Assembly (NCBI GenBank): GCA_033557465.1
Contig: CM066031.1
Span: 1,667,060,800 to 1,667,124,799 of the forward strand
Direction of reading: 5' to 3'
Origin: Ichthyophis bannanicus
Taxonomy: Eukaryota > Chordata > Amphibia > Gymnophiona > Ichthyophiidae
Length of the DNA stretch: 64,000 nt
Position 1 is the first letter of the stretch. Every line of letters begins with the position of its first letter. A program made the translations under genes and the position numbers. Shown piece by piece: positions 9,173-19,464 of the stretch. The notes under the pieces are model-generated. The model searched no databases. It was not told the origin of the DNA and saw only the letters and a list, made by a program, of their open reading frames with translations.

Positions 9173-11979
9173 ACAGGTACACTACCAAAAAACTGCCTCC
9201 AGTTTTGCAACTGATTCCTATAGATTTGGGGGTGCTGAATCCAGGAAAAATAGCCAAAATGTTCCATCACGTCACGTTTTCTTGCAAAATTAGATTTCTT
9301 ACCCATATAAGGAATGTTCACATAATTTCTTTTTAGCCGACTGCAGTTTATTTTCTTGGCCCAAAATAGAGGTTGTAATGGTTAACTAACTAGAAACACT
9401 CCCTCATGATATTTTAGAGTGTTTTGTATTCATTTTATACATTAACAGGACAATTGGGAGGCGGGGGGCTAAATCCAGTACTCGCGCTGGCGCATGTTCT
9501 TTCCTGTTCGCCTCGCCTCGTTCGCTCGCTCAAACATGGTGGTTGCGACATGAACGTTCCTGTCAAATTTCAGTTTCTTGCAAGTTCATTATTACCTTTT
9601 GTTTGCTCAGTCGTAATCCAGCTTTATTCCGAAGTGGTTCACTACAGTTGTAGTTTGCAGTGCTGTGTATTTGTGATGGCTCACAGAGCCAGAGGTTGCG
9701 TCAACTCTCCGGACAGTTTTTGTTTTATTTGTGGGGAATATACCGTGAAAAAGCGGCAGAGGAACATTTCTGCATTTATTAAAAAAGTATATTTCGCCTA
9801 TTTCGGTTTGAAGTTAGGCGATCAAGACAAACCGTGGGCTCCTCACAAAGTGTGCAAGACATGTGAGGAAGATCTACGCTTATGGATGAAAGGTAAAAAA
9901 CAAGCATTTCGTTTCGGAATACCTATGATGTGGCGTGAACAAAGAGACCACAGCAGTGACTGCTATTTTTGGTCTTGCATTGTGAAGGGATACAACTTAA
10001 AAAATAAGAACGTAATAAGTTACCCCAACCTTCCCTCAGCAATTAGGCCTATGCCTCATAGCAACGAAGTACCTGTGCCTGAACCACCAAAATCTTTGGA
10101 TCATATTTGTGTGGACGGTTCTGATCATGATGAGACTCATCAGATGGCTTTTCCCAATGAGTCCAGTACTTCCGAGTTTGAAACTGAACCAGATCCGAAA
10201 CCTGAACTTTTCTCTCAAGCTGAATTGAATGATTTAGTCCGGGATTTAGGACTCCCAAAAGATGCTGCCCAACTGCTAGGTTCTCGGCTTAAACAGAAAA
10301 ATCTATTGTCACCAGGAACAACTTTTTATTGGTACCGCAACCGCGAGACACAATTTTTGAAGTATTTCAGCAAAGAGGAAGATTTGGTATTTTGCAACGA
10401 TATATACGGAGTGATGGAAAAGTTTAAACTCAAGTATGATCCTGCTGAATGGCGGCTGTTCATTGATTCGTCAAAAGACAGCATAAAAGGTGTTCTTCTT
10501 CATAATGGCAGCACATTCGCTTCAGTTCCTATTGCTCACTCTGTTATTCTCCAAGAAAAATACGAGAATTTGGCCCTGATTCTTCAGAAGATTCGTTATG
10601 ATGAGCATAAGTGGATGATTTGTGGAGACTTTAAAATTCTATCCATGCTATTAGGGCAGCAATCCGGTTTCACCAAATATCCCTGCTTCCTTTGCTTGTG
10701 GGATAGCCGGGCCCACGACCTACACTGGGGGAAAAAAGACTGGCCAATTCGGGAGTATTTGAGACCCGGTGAGAAAAATGTTCTTCATGAGAGCTTGGTA
10801 CCTCGTGATAAAATTCTATTACCACCTCTCCACATTAAGTTGAGTCTCATTAAGCAATTCATCAAGTCCCTTCCAAAAGATGGTGAGTGCTTTCGGTACC
10901 TTTGCTCAAAGTTCCCCCGACTTTCTGAAGCAAAGCTAAAGGAAGGAGTGTTTGTTGGCCCTGATATAAGGAAACTCATTTCAGATGGAGTATTCGCTGA
11001 AACGATGTCTGAGAAGGAAAAAGAAGCCTGGGATTCCTTCAAGGATGTTCTCAAATTCTTGGGGAACAGGCGGGATGAGAACTATAAGGATATTGTTGCC
11101 AGGATGCTCAATGCCTTCAAAGAACAAGGCTGTAACATGAGCCTGAATGTCCATTTCTTGCACTCCCATGTGAACTACTTTCCCGAAAACTTGGGGGCAT
11201 ACAGTGAAGAACAAGGTGAAAGGTTTCACCAGGACATCAAGGACGCAGAGAGAAGGTACCAAAGAAGATGGAACACCACTATGATGGCTGATTTCTGCTG
11301 GTTGCTGCTGCGGGAAACCCCAGATGAAAAATACGCCAAGCAGCGCACCAAGAGAAGCATTCGGGGGAAGATTGACCCAAGAATGACTTTAAAATCTAAA
11401 CTGTGTTGACAAATATCGTGTTTTTACTAAACTTTGAAATAAAAATGTGCTAGTTATTACCACAGTGTCGGATCTCATTTATTAGAATTTTATTTTCACA
11501 CCATCGGGTGTTTGTCTTCATGTATTGCAATGGTGCGGTTTGCGTTTTCTATTCTTACATACATACCTGTACAACATTTTTTGCACATTTCTTTGCTTTG
11601 CTTTGTGTCTAACCTCGCTCTTATATGCTCAATGTTTGTGCACATTTATGTGGCTGTTTTAAGTGCAGACAATTTTGCTACCATCACAGTGTGTTTTGTT
11701 GACATTACTCTATTCTTATGTGCTGCCTTGTTACAATTTTCTTTATTCTTATTTGAATAACTACTAAACAATTAGTATAAAGAATTCATCCAAGAAACTT
11801 TTATCTCGATCGCACTCAATCTGAAGCGTTCACCTCAAACTGCTAACCCAATGTAGCAAAAAATCTGTACGTGATGGAGCAAATTGGTTACCAGATTTGG
11901 ATTCAGCGCACCAAAAAACGTAAAAATCAATCGAAACATTAGAGGCAGTTTAAAAAAAAATTTTTTTAGTGTACCTGTG
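9172..11979 (+). mobile_element. DNA transposon with imperfect terminal inverted repeats, family not recognised
   Basis: The left end CACAGGTACACTA is the exact reverse complement of the right end TAGTGTACCTGTG. Similarity continues inward for about 65 bp with gaps: AAACTGCCTC, TGATT and GGTGC-CTGAATCCA occur in the same order from both ends (left 9192-9244, right 11897-11950). One large ORF (9676-11409) lies inside, followed by an AATAAA at about 11440. The flanks share only AA, so the target duplication is at most 2 bp or absent. The terminal sequence does not match the superfamily ends I can recall with certainty. Confidence 0.75.
9676..11409 (+). CDS. Putative DDE-like transposase, 577 aa, intact
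   Basis: I chose the ATG at 9676 (MAHRARGCVN) because similar proteins I recall from many animal genomes start there; the frame is open back to 9424. The N terminus has paired cysteines (CFIC 16-19, CKTC 60-63) suited to a zinc-binding fold. A middle region has an RNase H-like pattern: LFIDSS (D264), WMICGDFK (D318), CFLCLWDSRAH (C337, C340) and SEEQGERFHQD (E511-E515). This would supply a D-D-E triad; that is inference from pattern. The sequence around residue 96 reads DCYFW where I would expect a second cysteine, so one zinc ligand may be lost. No stop or frameshift occurs. Its position between inverted repeats supports transposase as the job. The family is usually labelled uncharacterised. 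Confidence 0.7.
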   Translation: MAHRARGCVNSPDSFCFICGEYTVKKRQRNISAFIKKVYFAYFGLKLGDQDKPWAPHKVCKTCEEDLRLWMKGKKQAFRFGIPMMWREQRDHSSDCYFWSCIVKGYNLKNKNVISYPNLPSAIRPMPHSNEVPVPEPPKSLDHICVDGSDHDETHQMAFPNESSTSEFETEPDPKPELFSQAELNDLVRDLGLPKDAAQLLGSRLKQKNLLSPGTTFYWYRNRETQFLKYFSKEEDLVFCNDIYGVMEKFKLKYDPAEWRLFIDSSKDSIKGVLLHNGSTFASVPIAHSVILQEKYENLALILQKIRYDEHKWMICGDFKILSMLLGQQSGFTKYPCFLCLWDSRAHDLHWGKKDWPIREYLRPGEKNVLHESLVPRDKILLPPLHIKLSLIKQFIKSLPKDGECFRYLCSKFPRLSEAKLKEGVFVGPDIRKLISDGVFAETMSEKEKEAWDSFKDVLKFLGNRRDENYKDIVARMLNAFKEQGCNMSLNVHFLHSHVNYFPENLGAYSEEQGERFHQDIKDAERRYQRRWNTTMMADFCWLLLRETPDEKYAKQRTKRSIRGKIDPRMTLKSKLC

Positions 11980-12245
11980 AATCTATCTAAAATGTGCCTT
12001 CACATGTCCAGTACTGGTGAGGGTTTATATTGCTGTTATTGAGATGACACCAGAATCATAAATTATTTTTTGTATGTTGAATTCTATGGGGAAATGTTCT
12101 AGTTCTACTCTGCATCCATTGTGAGAAGGGTTTCTTTGGATGTAGAATTAATTTTCAAAATTAAAAAATGAGAACCGCAACACAGTTTATAACACTGAAA
12201 CAAAATTAACTGTAGTTCTTGCTTTTTCATTTTGATCCTTAGTGT
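11980..12245. repeat. Diverged repeat, direct partner at 13165-13325
   Basis: The segment at about 12005-12145 aligns in the same orientation with 13165-13325: TTATATTGCTG-TA-TGAGAT, ACCAGAATC, ATTCTATGGGG-AATGT, CTAGTTCTACTCTGCATCCATT and TTCT-TGGATGTAGAA. Identity is roughly three quarters by eye. The two copies flank the SINE and the palindrome, so they may be parts of one larger unidentified element. Confidence 0.55.
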
Positions 12246-12262
12246 GTGCATAGTTTCTAAAG

Positions 12263-12543
12263 GGAGGAGTGGCCTAGTGGTTGGGGCAAGGTACCACATG
12301 CCAGAAGGTCGGTGGTTCAAATCCCACTAGAAGACAGCAACCTTGGGCCAGAAGGACTGGGGTTTCTAGTCCCACAGGTGCTCCTTGTGGTCTTGGGCAA
12401 GCCACTTAACCGTCCATTGCCCATGCTCCCTGTAAGTATTAGTGTATGTATCACATATCCTCCAACCACTTTGACCCAGTGAAAAGCAGGATATAAATGC
12501 AGCTAAATTAAATAAATAAAGCCAATAAAATCACCTTTGTCCA
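12263..12543 (+). mobile_element. tRNA-derived SINE with MIR/L2-like body, target duplication visible
   Basis: The head has a pol III A-box-like GTGGCCTAGTGG (about 12270) and a B box GGTTCAAATCC (12313-12323). The body contains CTTGGGCAAGCCACTTAACC, the motif typical of MIR/CORE-type SINEs, and ends in AAATAAATAAA. The flanks GTGCATAGTTTCTAAAG (12246-12262) and GTGCACAGTTTCTAAAG (12544-12560) differ at one base and form a 17-bp target site duplication. A second member is at 20164-20455. Confidence 0.85.
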
Positions 12544-12734
12544 GTGCACAGTTTCTAAAGCCAATAAAATATCAAGCCCCAAAGCACTCACTCTGAGAAA
12601 AATATATTTTTTGTAGGACCGAACTAGTCACATAAAACATATATGACCGTTCATAGTCCACAATGGTCCACTTCACTTTTAATCACTGTGCAGGAGTATG
12701 TCAGTGTTACCTGCACCTCAGAAATCTATATAAA

Positions 12735-13165
12735 TCTTGTTTGATCCTTATACTTGTATCCAATCAAGTTCATGGAAATCTTACAATTCTCACACAAAAA
12801 TCCAATGCAGTACCACATTTAAAAATCTCTGCATCGGGGAATATATTTAGAATGTACTTATTTTAACAATCCATGATCCCCAAATTGATTCTTCACAATA
12901 TTTCTGCTGAATTTTAGGACTGAAAAGGCCTTTATCACATCATCACCGGTTTTTGCAATGGCTCTTCTTTCTCTGGCAAAAACTGGTGGTGATGTGAAAA
13001 AGGCATTTTCAGTCCTAAAATTCAGTAGAAATATTGTGAAGAATAGATTTAGGGACCATGGACTGTTAAGATAAGTAAATTTTAAATATATTCCCTGATT
13101 TAAAGATTTAAAAATGCGGTACTATGTTGGATTTTTGTGTGACTTCTGTAGAGTTCTGTATTACT
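12735..13165. repeat. Long imperfect palindrome (foldback)
   Basis: The arms (about 12755-12945 and 12970-13160) are reverse complements with scattered mismatches. Best-matched parts are TTCTTCACAATATTTCT-CTGAATTTTAGGACTGAAAA, GGGAATATATTTA and TCACACAAAAATCCAA. The loop, about 20 bp, lies around GCTCTTCTTTCTCT. No ORF is inside. It looks like a foldback or MITE-type insertion with accumulated changes. Confidence 0.75.
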
Positions 13166-13525
13166 TCATAATATGGCTGGTTCTGGAAAGCATTTATTTT
13201 GCTGATACTGAGATTAAACCAGAATCTGGCATTTTCTTTTATTGTATATTGAGTCCTATAGGGCAATGTCCTAGTTCTGCTCTGCATCCATTACTGGATG
13301 AAAAGGACTTCTGTGGATGCAGAATATATATATATCTTAATGAAAGAGGCAAGAAGGAGTTGGGCAGGGGAACTGCTTTATAACCGTCTTAATCAACATG
13401 TTGTGTATTCAATGCAATAGCAGTGGTGCCTTCATTCTAAGAAGAATCATTTGGAGCCTAAGAGCTTGCCCTATATGTCTCAAGTTATCTGCTATGCATT
13501 AACAACTGATTCTACTAAGGGAAGA

Positions 13526-13692
13526 AGGTTAAATTAGACTTACCTGCTAATTGTAGTTCCTGTAGTCACTACAGTCTAGTCCCGGAATCTTTGGGTTGTC
13601 AACCTACTCCAGCAGCTTTGGAGACTGAGAAACTTCACTCCTGTGATGTCACCAGTATATAAGGACTGGAACCGCCTCCTCTCACCCGTTAA
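13526..13692 (+). repeat. DIRS-1 left inverted terminal repeat with outer edge
   Basis: The shared part (13572-13692, from CAGTCTAGTCCCGGAATC to CGCCTCCTCTCACC) is nearly identical to the reverse complement of 19465-19584. The outer edge (13526-13571, TTAAATTAGACTTACCTGCT and following) is unique to this side and reappears reversed in the internal complementary region at 16686-16740. It contains a TATATAAGG promoter-like motif at about 13656. Confidence 0.9.
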
Positions 13693-13858
13693 CCTATTGA
13701 CAAAGCAGACTCACCGGAGCAACAAGTAAGCAGAAATATAGTAAACAAACACTAGCCCAACTGGACTCTAATAGGACCCTAAGCCCCAACTATATACAAG
13801 CCCCCCGTTACCAGGGCTATGCCTGGAGGTCCCCCTTGTTCTTCACTGTGACGAAGGA

Positions 13859-16560
13859 GCCCCAACCTGGGTTATGTGCAGATCATCCAAGACGCAACCC
13901 ACATCAAAGGCAACACACTAGACATGGTGTTTCTACCCACTAAACATCCCAAACTATTGAAATCCAAACCACAAATAACACAAGTACCATGGTCAGACCA
14001 TCATCAAGTTGAACTCTCCATACTTCTCCCCACAAGATCTGTCCAGGCTCAACCTGACCAAGCAGCACACCAACGAAGATGCTTCCAAAAATACAACAAA
14101 GAAGCTCTCCTCGATTCCATAACAAACTACATGCACAATGACCTCTCGGACCTCGAGCTGCTGGCAAACCTCTGGAACACAGGTATCGAGGCTACCTCAA
14201 AACCCACCTGGAGTCACCCAAGGAACCCGACCAAAACGAAGTCAGAACCATGGTACACCACAACCCTACGGGAATTAAAGCAGAACCTGAGAAAACAAGA
14301 GCGAAAATGGAGAAAACTCAAATCTGAAGAACACAGGAAGGATTACCTCAGCCTCCTGTCAACATATAAAAATGCAGTCAACCAGGCAAAGAAAACGCAC
14401 CACTCAAACACACTCAACAAAGCCCTCAACAGGCCCAGGGAGCTTTTCGCACTCGTCAAATCGCTCACCAAGACCTCGCAGGACAACAATCCCAGCGGAT
14501 CCATAACTGCCCAATGGCTAGCGGATCATTATGCCAGCAAGCTTAGCCCCACGACACCTGCCCTCCACACTCCAAACCTGGACTCAGCTAACTCCCCGCA
14601 AAAAGTCAACACACAAGGGAAACCGGCCCTGGGCGGAAAATGGTCAACCTTCCTGAGAGTGGATGACCAGCAGATAAAAGACATCATTACCAACCTAAAA
14701 TCCACAACCTCCCCTCTCGACCCCTGTCCAGCCTCCTGGATCAAGGCAACCAAGCAAGACTTGGCACCGCACATCTCCCACATAGTGAACCTCTCACTGC
14801 TGCAAGGATGCATGCCATCACTTCTCAAGAAATCTCTCATACGACCCATTCTGAAAAATAAGGCACTCAACATGGATGACCCAGCCTCATACCGCCCAAT
14901 CTCAAGCATATCCTTCCTCGCCAAGATTATTGAAAAGGCAGTACAGCACCAACTACAGGACTTCATCGATGACTCAAACGCCCTCGATGTACATCAGTAC
15001 GGGTTTCGGCAACATCACGGCGTCGAAACTCTTCTGTTAGCTCTATTGGACAACCTACTCAAAGGCCTTGAAAACAAGAGCAAGATGTATATGCTCATAT
15101 TCATAGACATATCGGCAGCCTTCGACTCAGTGCATCACCTCACACTGCTAGAACGTCTCGAGTCTATAGGCATATCAGGTACCCCACTAAAATGGTTCTC
15201 CTCATACATAACAGACAGAATGCAGCAAGTCCAATTCAACAATGTTAAAGCAACCCCTTTCCCGCAAACACAAGGCATTCCCCAAGGCTCCGCCCTCTCC
15301 TCCCTCCTTTTCAACCTATACCTACAACCAGCATGCAAGATCTTCCAGGATCACAACATCAACTACCATATCTACGCAGACGACCTAATGCTTTACATAC
15401 AACTAGACGTGAATAGCCCAAACATCAGCAACCTTGAAAAATGCTTACTCGAGCTACAAATCTGGCTTCAACGCAATAATATGACCATTAACCACAAAAA
15501 ACGGAAGCAATGTGTATCTCCAGGAAACCGGGATTCATACCCCCGACAACGGTCACCATGAATAACAACAATTACAATATCAAATCAGAGATAAAATACC
15601 TGGGAGTAATGCTGGACAGCAACCTAAATATGGACAAGCATCTTCGGATTACCAACCGGGCTATATTCCACAAATTAAGAGTCTTGCAGCCTTTACGTAG
15701 CATCCTCGATCATGCCGACTTCAGATCTGTCGCCCAAGCCCTCATCATTCCACACCTGGACTACTGTAATGCCATACTGCAAGGCCTACCAAGAAAAACT
15801 ATAAATATACTTCAAATGGCTCAAAACGTTGCCGCCAGAATCATTATGCAAAAAAGGCTATCCGACCACATTACACCTGTCCTAATAGAACTACATTGGC
15901 TCCCCATCACGGCCCGCATTCAATACAAAATATTAGTCACCACCTTCAAACTCATCCAGAATGTAGCACCCTCGCATCTCAATAGCCTAGTATCCAACAT
16001 GCCCAACAACAGATGCAGAAGAACAGCAAACCTCAACACCCTCTGTCTCCCGAAATGCTTCAGAAAGGTTAATGCTTACACCAGTAATAGGGCCTTCTCA
16101 CTTACAGCACCAACACTCTGGAACCGGTTACCAAGCGAACTGCGTGCAACCTGTGATCTAAAAGACTTCAGGAAAAAACTTAAAACGCACCTCTTCCAAG
16201 CACATTTCAATTTAACCTCATGAGATGCACCCAGGCATATATGAGCAAATAGTTATATGTAGCTTATGCATATATGTATATAATCAATCCTATGTGAAGT
16301 CTTATATGTATATAACAATCCTATGTGAAGTCATAACTGTCATGCATGTGTAAATATGTATATTTTGTACTTTGTGTGAAGTCTAACAGCAATCAACTGT
16401 AAACCTATAATCCTATTTGCTGTGTGATACCACCCCGCCCTAATCGCAGTGTACATCCCCCTAATTTCTGGCCAGTACAACCAAACCCCCCTTGTATAGT
16501 AACCGCTGCTGATCACTGGAAGCAGCGGGATACAAATTGTATGCAAATAAACCAAAGAAC
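13859..16560 (+). mobile_element. L2-type LINE, 5' truncated, inserted in DIRS-1
   Basis: Coding similarity begins abruptly near 13859, and the 3' end is ATACAAATTGTATGCAAATAAA at about 16530-16555. Immediately after, the sequence returns to DIRS-1 leading into its internal complementary region. The 3' untranslated part (16224-16530) has two near-copies of a TATATGTATATAA-CAATCCTATGTGAAGTC segment. A target duplication was not found by eye. Confidence 0.8.
13876..16223 (+). pseudogene. L2 ORF2: endonuclease tail and reverse transcriptase, one frameshift
   Basis: The first frame (in phase from about 13859 to 15561) starts in the last part of the AP endonuclease: ATHIKGNTLDMVF and the catalytic WSDHHQVE. 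Reverse transcriptase follows: ASYRPISSISFLAKIIEKAV, IDISAAFDSVHH, GIPQGSALSSLLFNLYL and the catalytic HIYADDLML. The second frame (15510-16223) carries the C-terminal part (KYLGVMLD, the LDYCNAIL motif and LHWLPITARIQYKI). The frames are joined at an A-run near 15500 where a single A appears lost. No other lesion is visible, so this is a fairly young copy. The rest of the endonuclease and any ORF1 are missing by 5' truncation. Confidence 0.88.
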
Positions 16561-16685
16561 CCTGTCAGGCAGCACCCGCCCCACCGTGAACTATGCCCCA
16601 AACCCCCATGGAAAGAAAAGGGTACTTACCAGCAACGCACCATATGCTTCAGGCGAAAGTCCCACAGCGAGACAGGGCGGGATAC

Positions 16686-16780
16686 GGGACTAGACTGTAG
16701 TGACTACAGGAGCTACAATTAGCAGGTAAGTCTAATTTAACCTTCCTGATCGTCCCTCCAGTCTAGTCCCGGAATCTTTT
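16686..16780. repeat. DIRS-1 internal complementary region
   Basis: The first half (16686-16740) is the reverse complement of the left outer edge (13526-13582), and the second half (16742-16780) is the reverse complement of the right outer edge (19567-19601). The halves abut at TCTAATTTAA-CCTTCCTGATC. Joined edges of this kind are thought to template circularisation of the DIRS replication intermediate. Confidence 0.9.
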
Positions 16781-16806
16781 GGTATGTACCAGAGCAGTGC
16801 AGATAC

Positions 16807-17649
16807 TCAACGGGAGGGACTCGCTAGGCCAGCCTGAAGCACCGCTGCTCCAAAACAGGTGTCCCTGCCCCCCTGAACATCAAGACGGTAATGTTTCACA
16901 AAAGAATGCAACGAGGACCAGGTCGCTGCCTTACAGATTTCCACCGGCAGCACCAAACTCCATTCCGCCCACGACGCCGCTTGCGCCCTGGTGGAATGAG
17001 CCCGCAGTCCATCAGGCACCCTGCGGCCTCTCAGCAAATATGCCGATGCAATCGCTTCCTTCAACCATCGAGCAATCGAACCCTTAGAAGCCGCCTCTCC
17101 TTTTCGCAAACCGGCAAACAACACAAACAAGCGGTCAGACTTTCGGAAACTAGCCGTGTGAGCCACATACTGCCTTAAGGCCCGACTCACATCCAAGCGA
17201 TGGAGGCGATCCGCTACCCGGCCCTTCTTCTTGGTAACAAAAACCGGTAAAGCCACTACCTGGTTCACATGAAAAGCCGAGACCACCTTAGGTAAGAATG
17301 AAGGCACCGGCCGCAATACCACTTTAGAATCGGAGAAGGACAAAAACGGCTTCCGACACGGCTGCTGACTTCTAGGGCTGGTACTGGGGCGCCCCGGCTT
17401 TGCCTTATCTTCCGGCAACCGACCGCCCTTCGACTCCCCTAAGTCTTTCACCAACTTATCCAAATCCTCACCAAACAGCAACTTGCCGCGGAAGGGAAGT
17501 TTACTCAAGCGTGCTTTCGAAGAACCATCCGCTGCCCAGTTGCGCAGCCAAAGACATCTCCGTCCCGCTACTGCCAAAGCCATGCTCTTCGCTAGACCCC
17601 GGATAAGATCATACTGAAGATCAGCTAGATAGGCCGCCCCAGACTCCAA
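16807..17649 (-). CDS. In-frame fusion of DIRS gag segment and tyrosine recombinase C-terminal domain (280 aa)
   Basis: Residues 1 to about 95 are gag-like (SGAAYLADLQYDLIRGLAKS, FRGKLLFGEDLDKLVKDLGE). From about residue 110 the sequence switches to the recombinase segment KVVLRPVPSFLPKVVSAFHVNQ, which matches the corresponding part of the DIRS-4 recombinase. The C-terminal catalytic core is present: HSTRAQAASWA (H-x-x-R) and ICKAATWSSLHSFVKHYRLD with the candidate nucleophile Tyr. The first catalytic Arg box, reverse transcriptase and RNase H are absent. The join keeps one reading frame of 280 codons with no stop. It lacks one catalytic Arg region, so it is unlikely to recombine alone, but it could still be made as protein. 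It overlaps the end of the gag frame at 17621-18019. Confidence 0.75.
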   Translation of the reverse strand: MESGAAYLADLQYDLIRGLAKSMALAVAGRRCLWLRNWAADGSSKARLSKLPFRGKLLFGEDLDKLVKDLGESKGGRLPEDKAKPGRPSTSPRSQQPCRKPFLSFSDSKVVLRPVPSFLPKVVSAFHVNQVVALPVFVTKKKGRVADRLHRLDVSRALRQYVAHTASFRKSDRLFVLFAGLRKGEAASKGSIARWLKEAIASAYLLRGRRVPDGLRAHSTRAQAASWAEWSLVLPVEICKAATWSSLHSFVKHYRLDVQGGRDTCFGAAVLQAGLASPSR

Positions 17650-18754
17650 CCGGGCCGCCTCCTCGGATTCCTCCCCCCGAGGGGGCCCCCTGAAGTCGCT
17701 GCGCCCAGCGTAAGCAGGCCCTCGCCACCCAGGCCCCGCAAATAGACGCCTGCAAGGCTAGCGCATTGGCCTCAAATACCTGCTTCAGAACCGTCTCCAA
17801 CCTCCGATCCTGGGCATCCTTGAGGGCCGCGGCACCCTCGACCGGGATCGTAGTTCTCTTGGCTACCGCCGACAGGGCAGCATCAACTCTGGGCGCTTTA
17901 AACAACTCCCGGTCCTGATCCAAGAGCAGATAAAGCCTTGCCATAACCCTAGATCCCTTAAGGGCGGCCTCAGGCATATCCCATTCCTCCTGAATCATTT
18001 CTTTAAACACTCTATGCACCGGGAACGCCCTCTGAGTTTTTCACACAGCCTGCAGCAGAGGATCCTCCAAGGCAGAATCCTCTGCAGAGGGGGCAACCGG
18101 AATGTTGAGGGCCTTAAGGGATTCCAGAATGAGTGCCGGGAGCTCTGCCCTGCGGAAGACTCGCACCACCCGAGCCTGCTCCTCCTGCTCCTTAATCTTG
18201 CCTTCCTCAAGTTCCTCTTCCTCCAGAGCCCCCAAGTCTGCCTGATCGGACTGGACATCCTCCGAAACCACCGACTGCTCCAGGGGTTCCAGCCCCCTAG
18301 AACGCTTCGCACTGACCGCAAGCTCCAGCGCTTGCACAGGCGAAACTGGCCGCTTGCGCCCCGGCTCAGCCCCTGAGGGCCCTGCCGCCTGCCCCCCCTG
18401 GGCACCGCCCAACGCCTTTTGCAGAAGAGCCATGAAATCAGGATCGAAAATCGCCGCCAAACCCCCCGACACCGGGAGCGGCGGAAGAGGGGGGGCTGGA
18501 TCAGAAGCTGTACTGGGTCCTGGTTCTGAACCGGAAATAGAAGCGGAGATGGGCTCGGGACCCTCCTCCGAGGCCTCTAAACCCTCCATTGCTGTGTCTG
18601 CCAACAGCTCTTTGGTCTCTTGACTACAGCCCCGGCAGACCCCGTCCTGCGAGACCGAGCTCCGCTTGGCCCCACATAACAGACAGAGCTGCCTGAAAGG
18701 CATGTCCCACTCCCTCAAAGAAATCTCAGAGGGGACCTCAACGTCGAAATCCAA
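17621..18754 (-). pseudogene. DIRS-1 gag-like ORF1, frame-broken
   Basis: The first frame (18754-18041) starts MDFDVEVPSE and has a small Cys cluster (CLLCGAKRSS...CRGC, residues about 24-43), then an acidic, Pro/Ser-rich stretch and KRPVSPVQALELAVSAKRSR. The second frame (18019-17621) continues with RVFKEMIQEEWDMPE, SRVMARLYLLLDQDRELF and AALKDAQDRRLETVLKQ, which are gag-type helical segments. The break lies near 18030-18040. The start was chosen as the first ATG downstream of the terminal repeat with a long frame. A T-run (18773-18794) precedes it on the plus strand. Confidence 0.75.
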
Positions 18755-19464
18755 AATGGAGCCTTATTTTCTTTTTTTTCTTTTTTTTTTTTAATATGGA
18801 GGGGCCCGCAGACACGCTGCCCCAGCTAACCCCAAAGAGTGCCGCTGAAAACGAGGCTCCCCCAAGGCAAAAACAGCCACAGAAGCCCCTGGCCAGCTAA
18901 CGGTGTTTTTGCCGCGCTGCACACACGCGGTCTAGGCTGGGCCTACAAAACTGACGTTCCCGCGCAAATACGCCGGCTTACCTCAGTGCCGCTGCGCAAT
19001 GTCTCCAGACGTCTGCCCCGTGCTCTCCTACTCCACACAAGCCACTAGGCAGATAAAATTCTTGCCGGTACTAGGAGACAGTGTCAGCAATCTGCGCGGT
19101 CGTAGCTCCCGGCTCAAAACGCTGGCAGGCAAGACATCTGCACGCGTTGAGCCTCACACAGCTGCAGTTCCTGCTCCCTCTCTTTACCGGAGCGGTAACC
19201 AGCTGGCGGTTCTTCCGTCCCTTGTCTACCCAGCCCGGCCTGGCCCGTTCCAGGGGGGGTGGGACTACCTCAGGAAGAACAGAACAGAGGATCTCAGGGC
19301 AATGAACCCCGGGAGCCCTCACAGGCAGCCAAGAAAATTAGCACCCCAGCCTGAATGGCTCCTTGATCCTAAACCCAAATAAAGGTAAAGCTCGTCTTAA
19401 TCGTTCCTCTAGTGAGCCCTGCAATCCTTGGGCTCACACCTCCTCCAGCTGCTTTGGAGACTGA

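Noticed and set aside
6745..9175. GTCTGATAACACA occurs both in the Gypsy LTR-like region (6745) and at the pol/transposon border (9163).
   Set aside because: A 13-base match within 64 kb is expected by chance many times, and the frame around 9163 is ordinary pol sequence.
9424..9675. Upstream ATG of the transposase frame at 9424.
   Set aside because: The 84 added residues are untypical, while MAHRARG at 9676 is where I recall related proteins starting.
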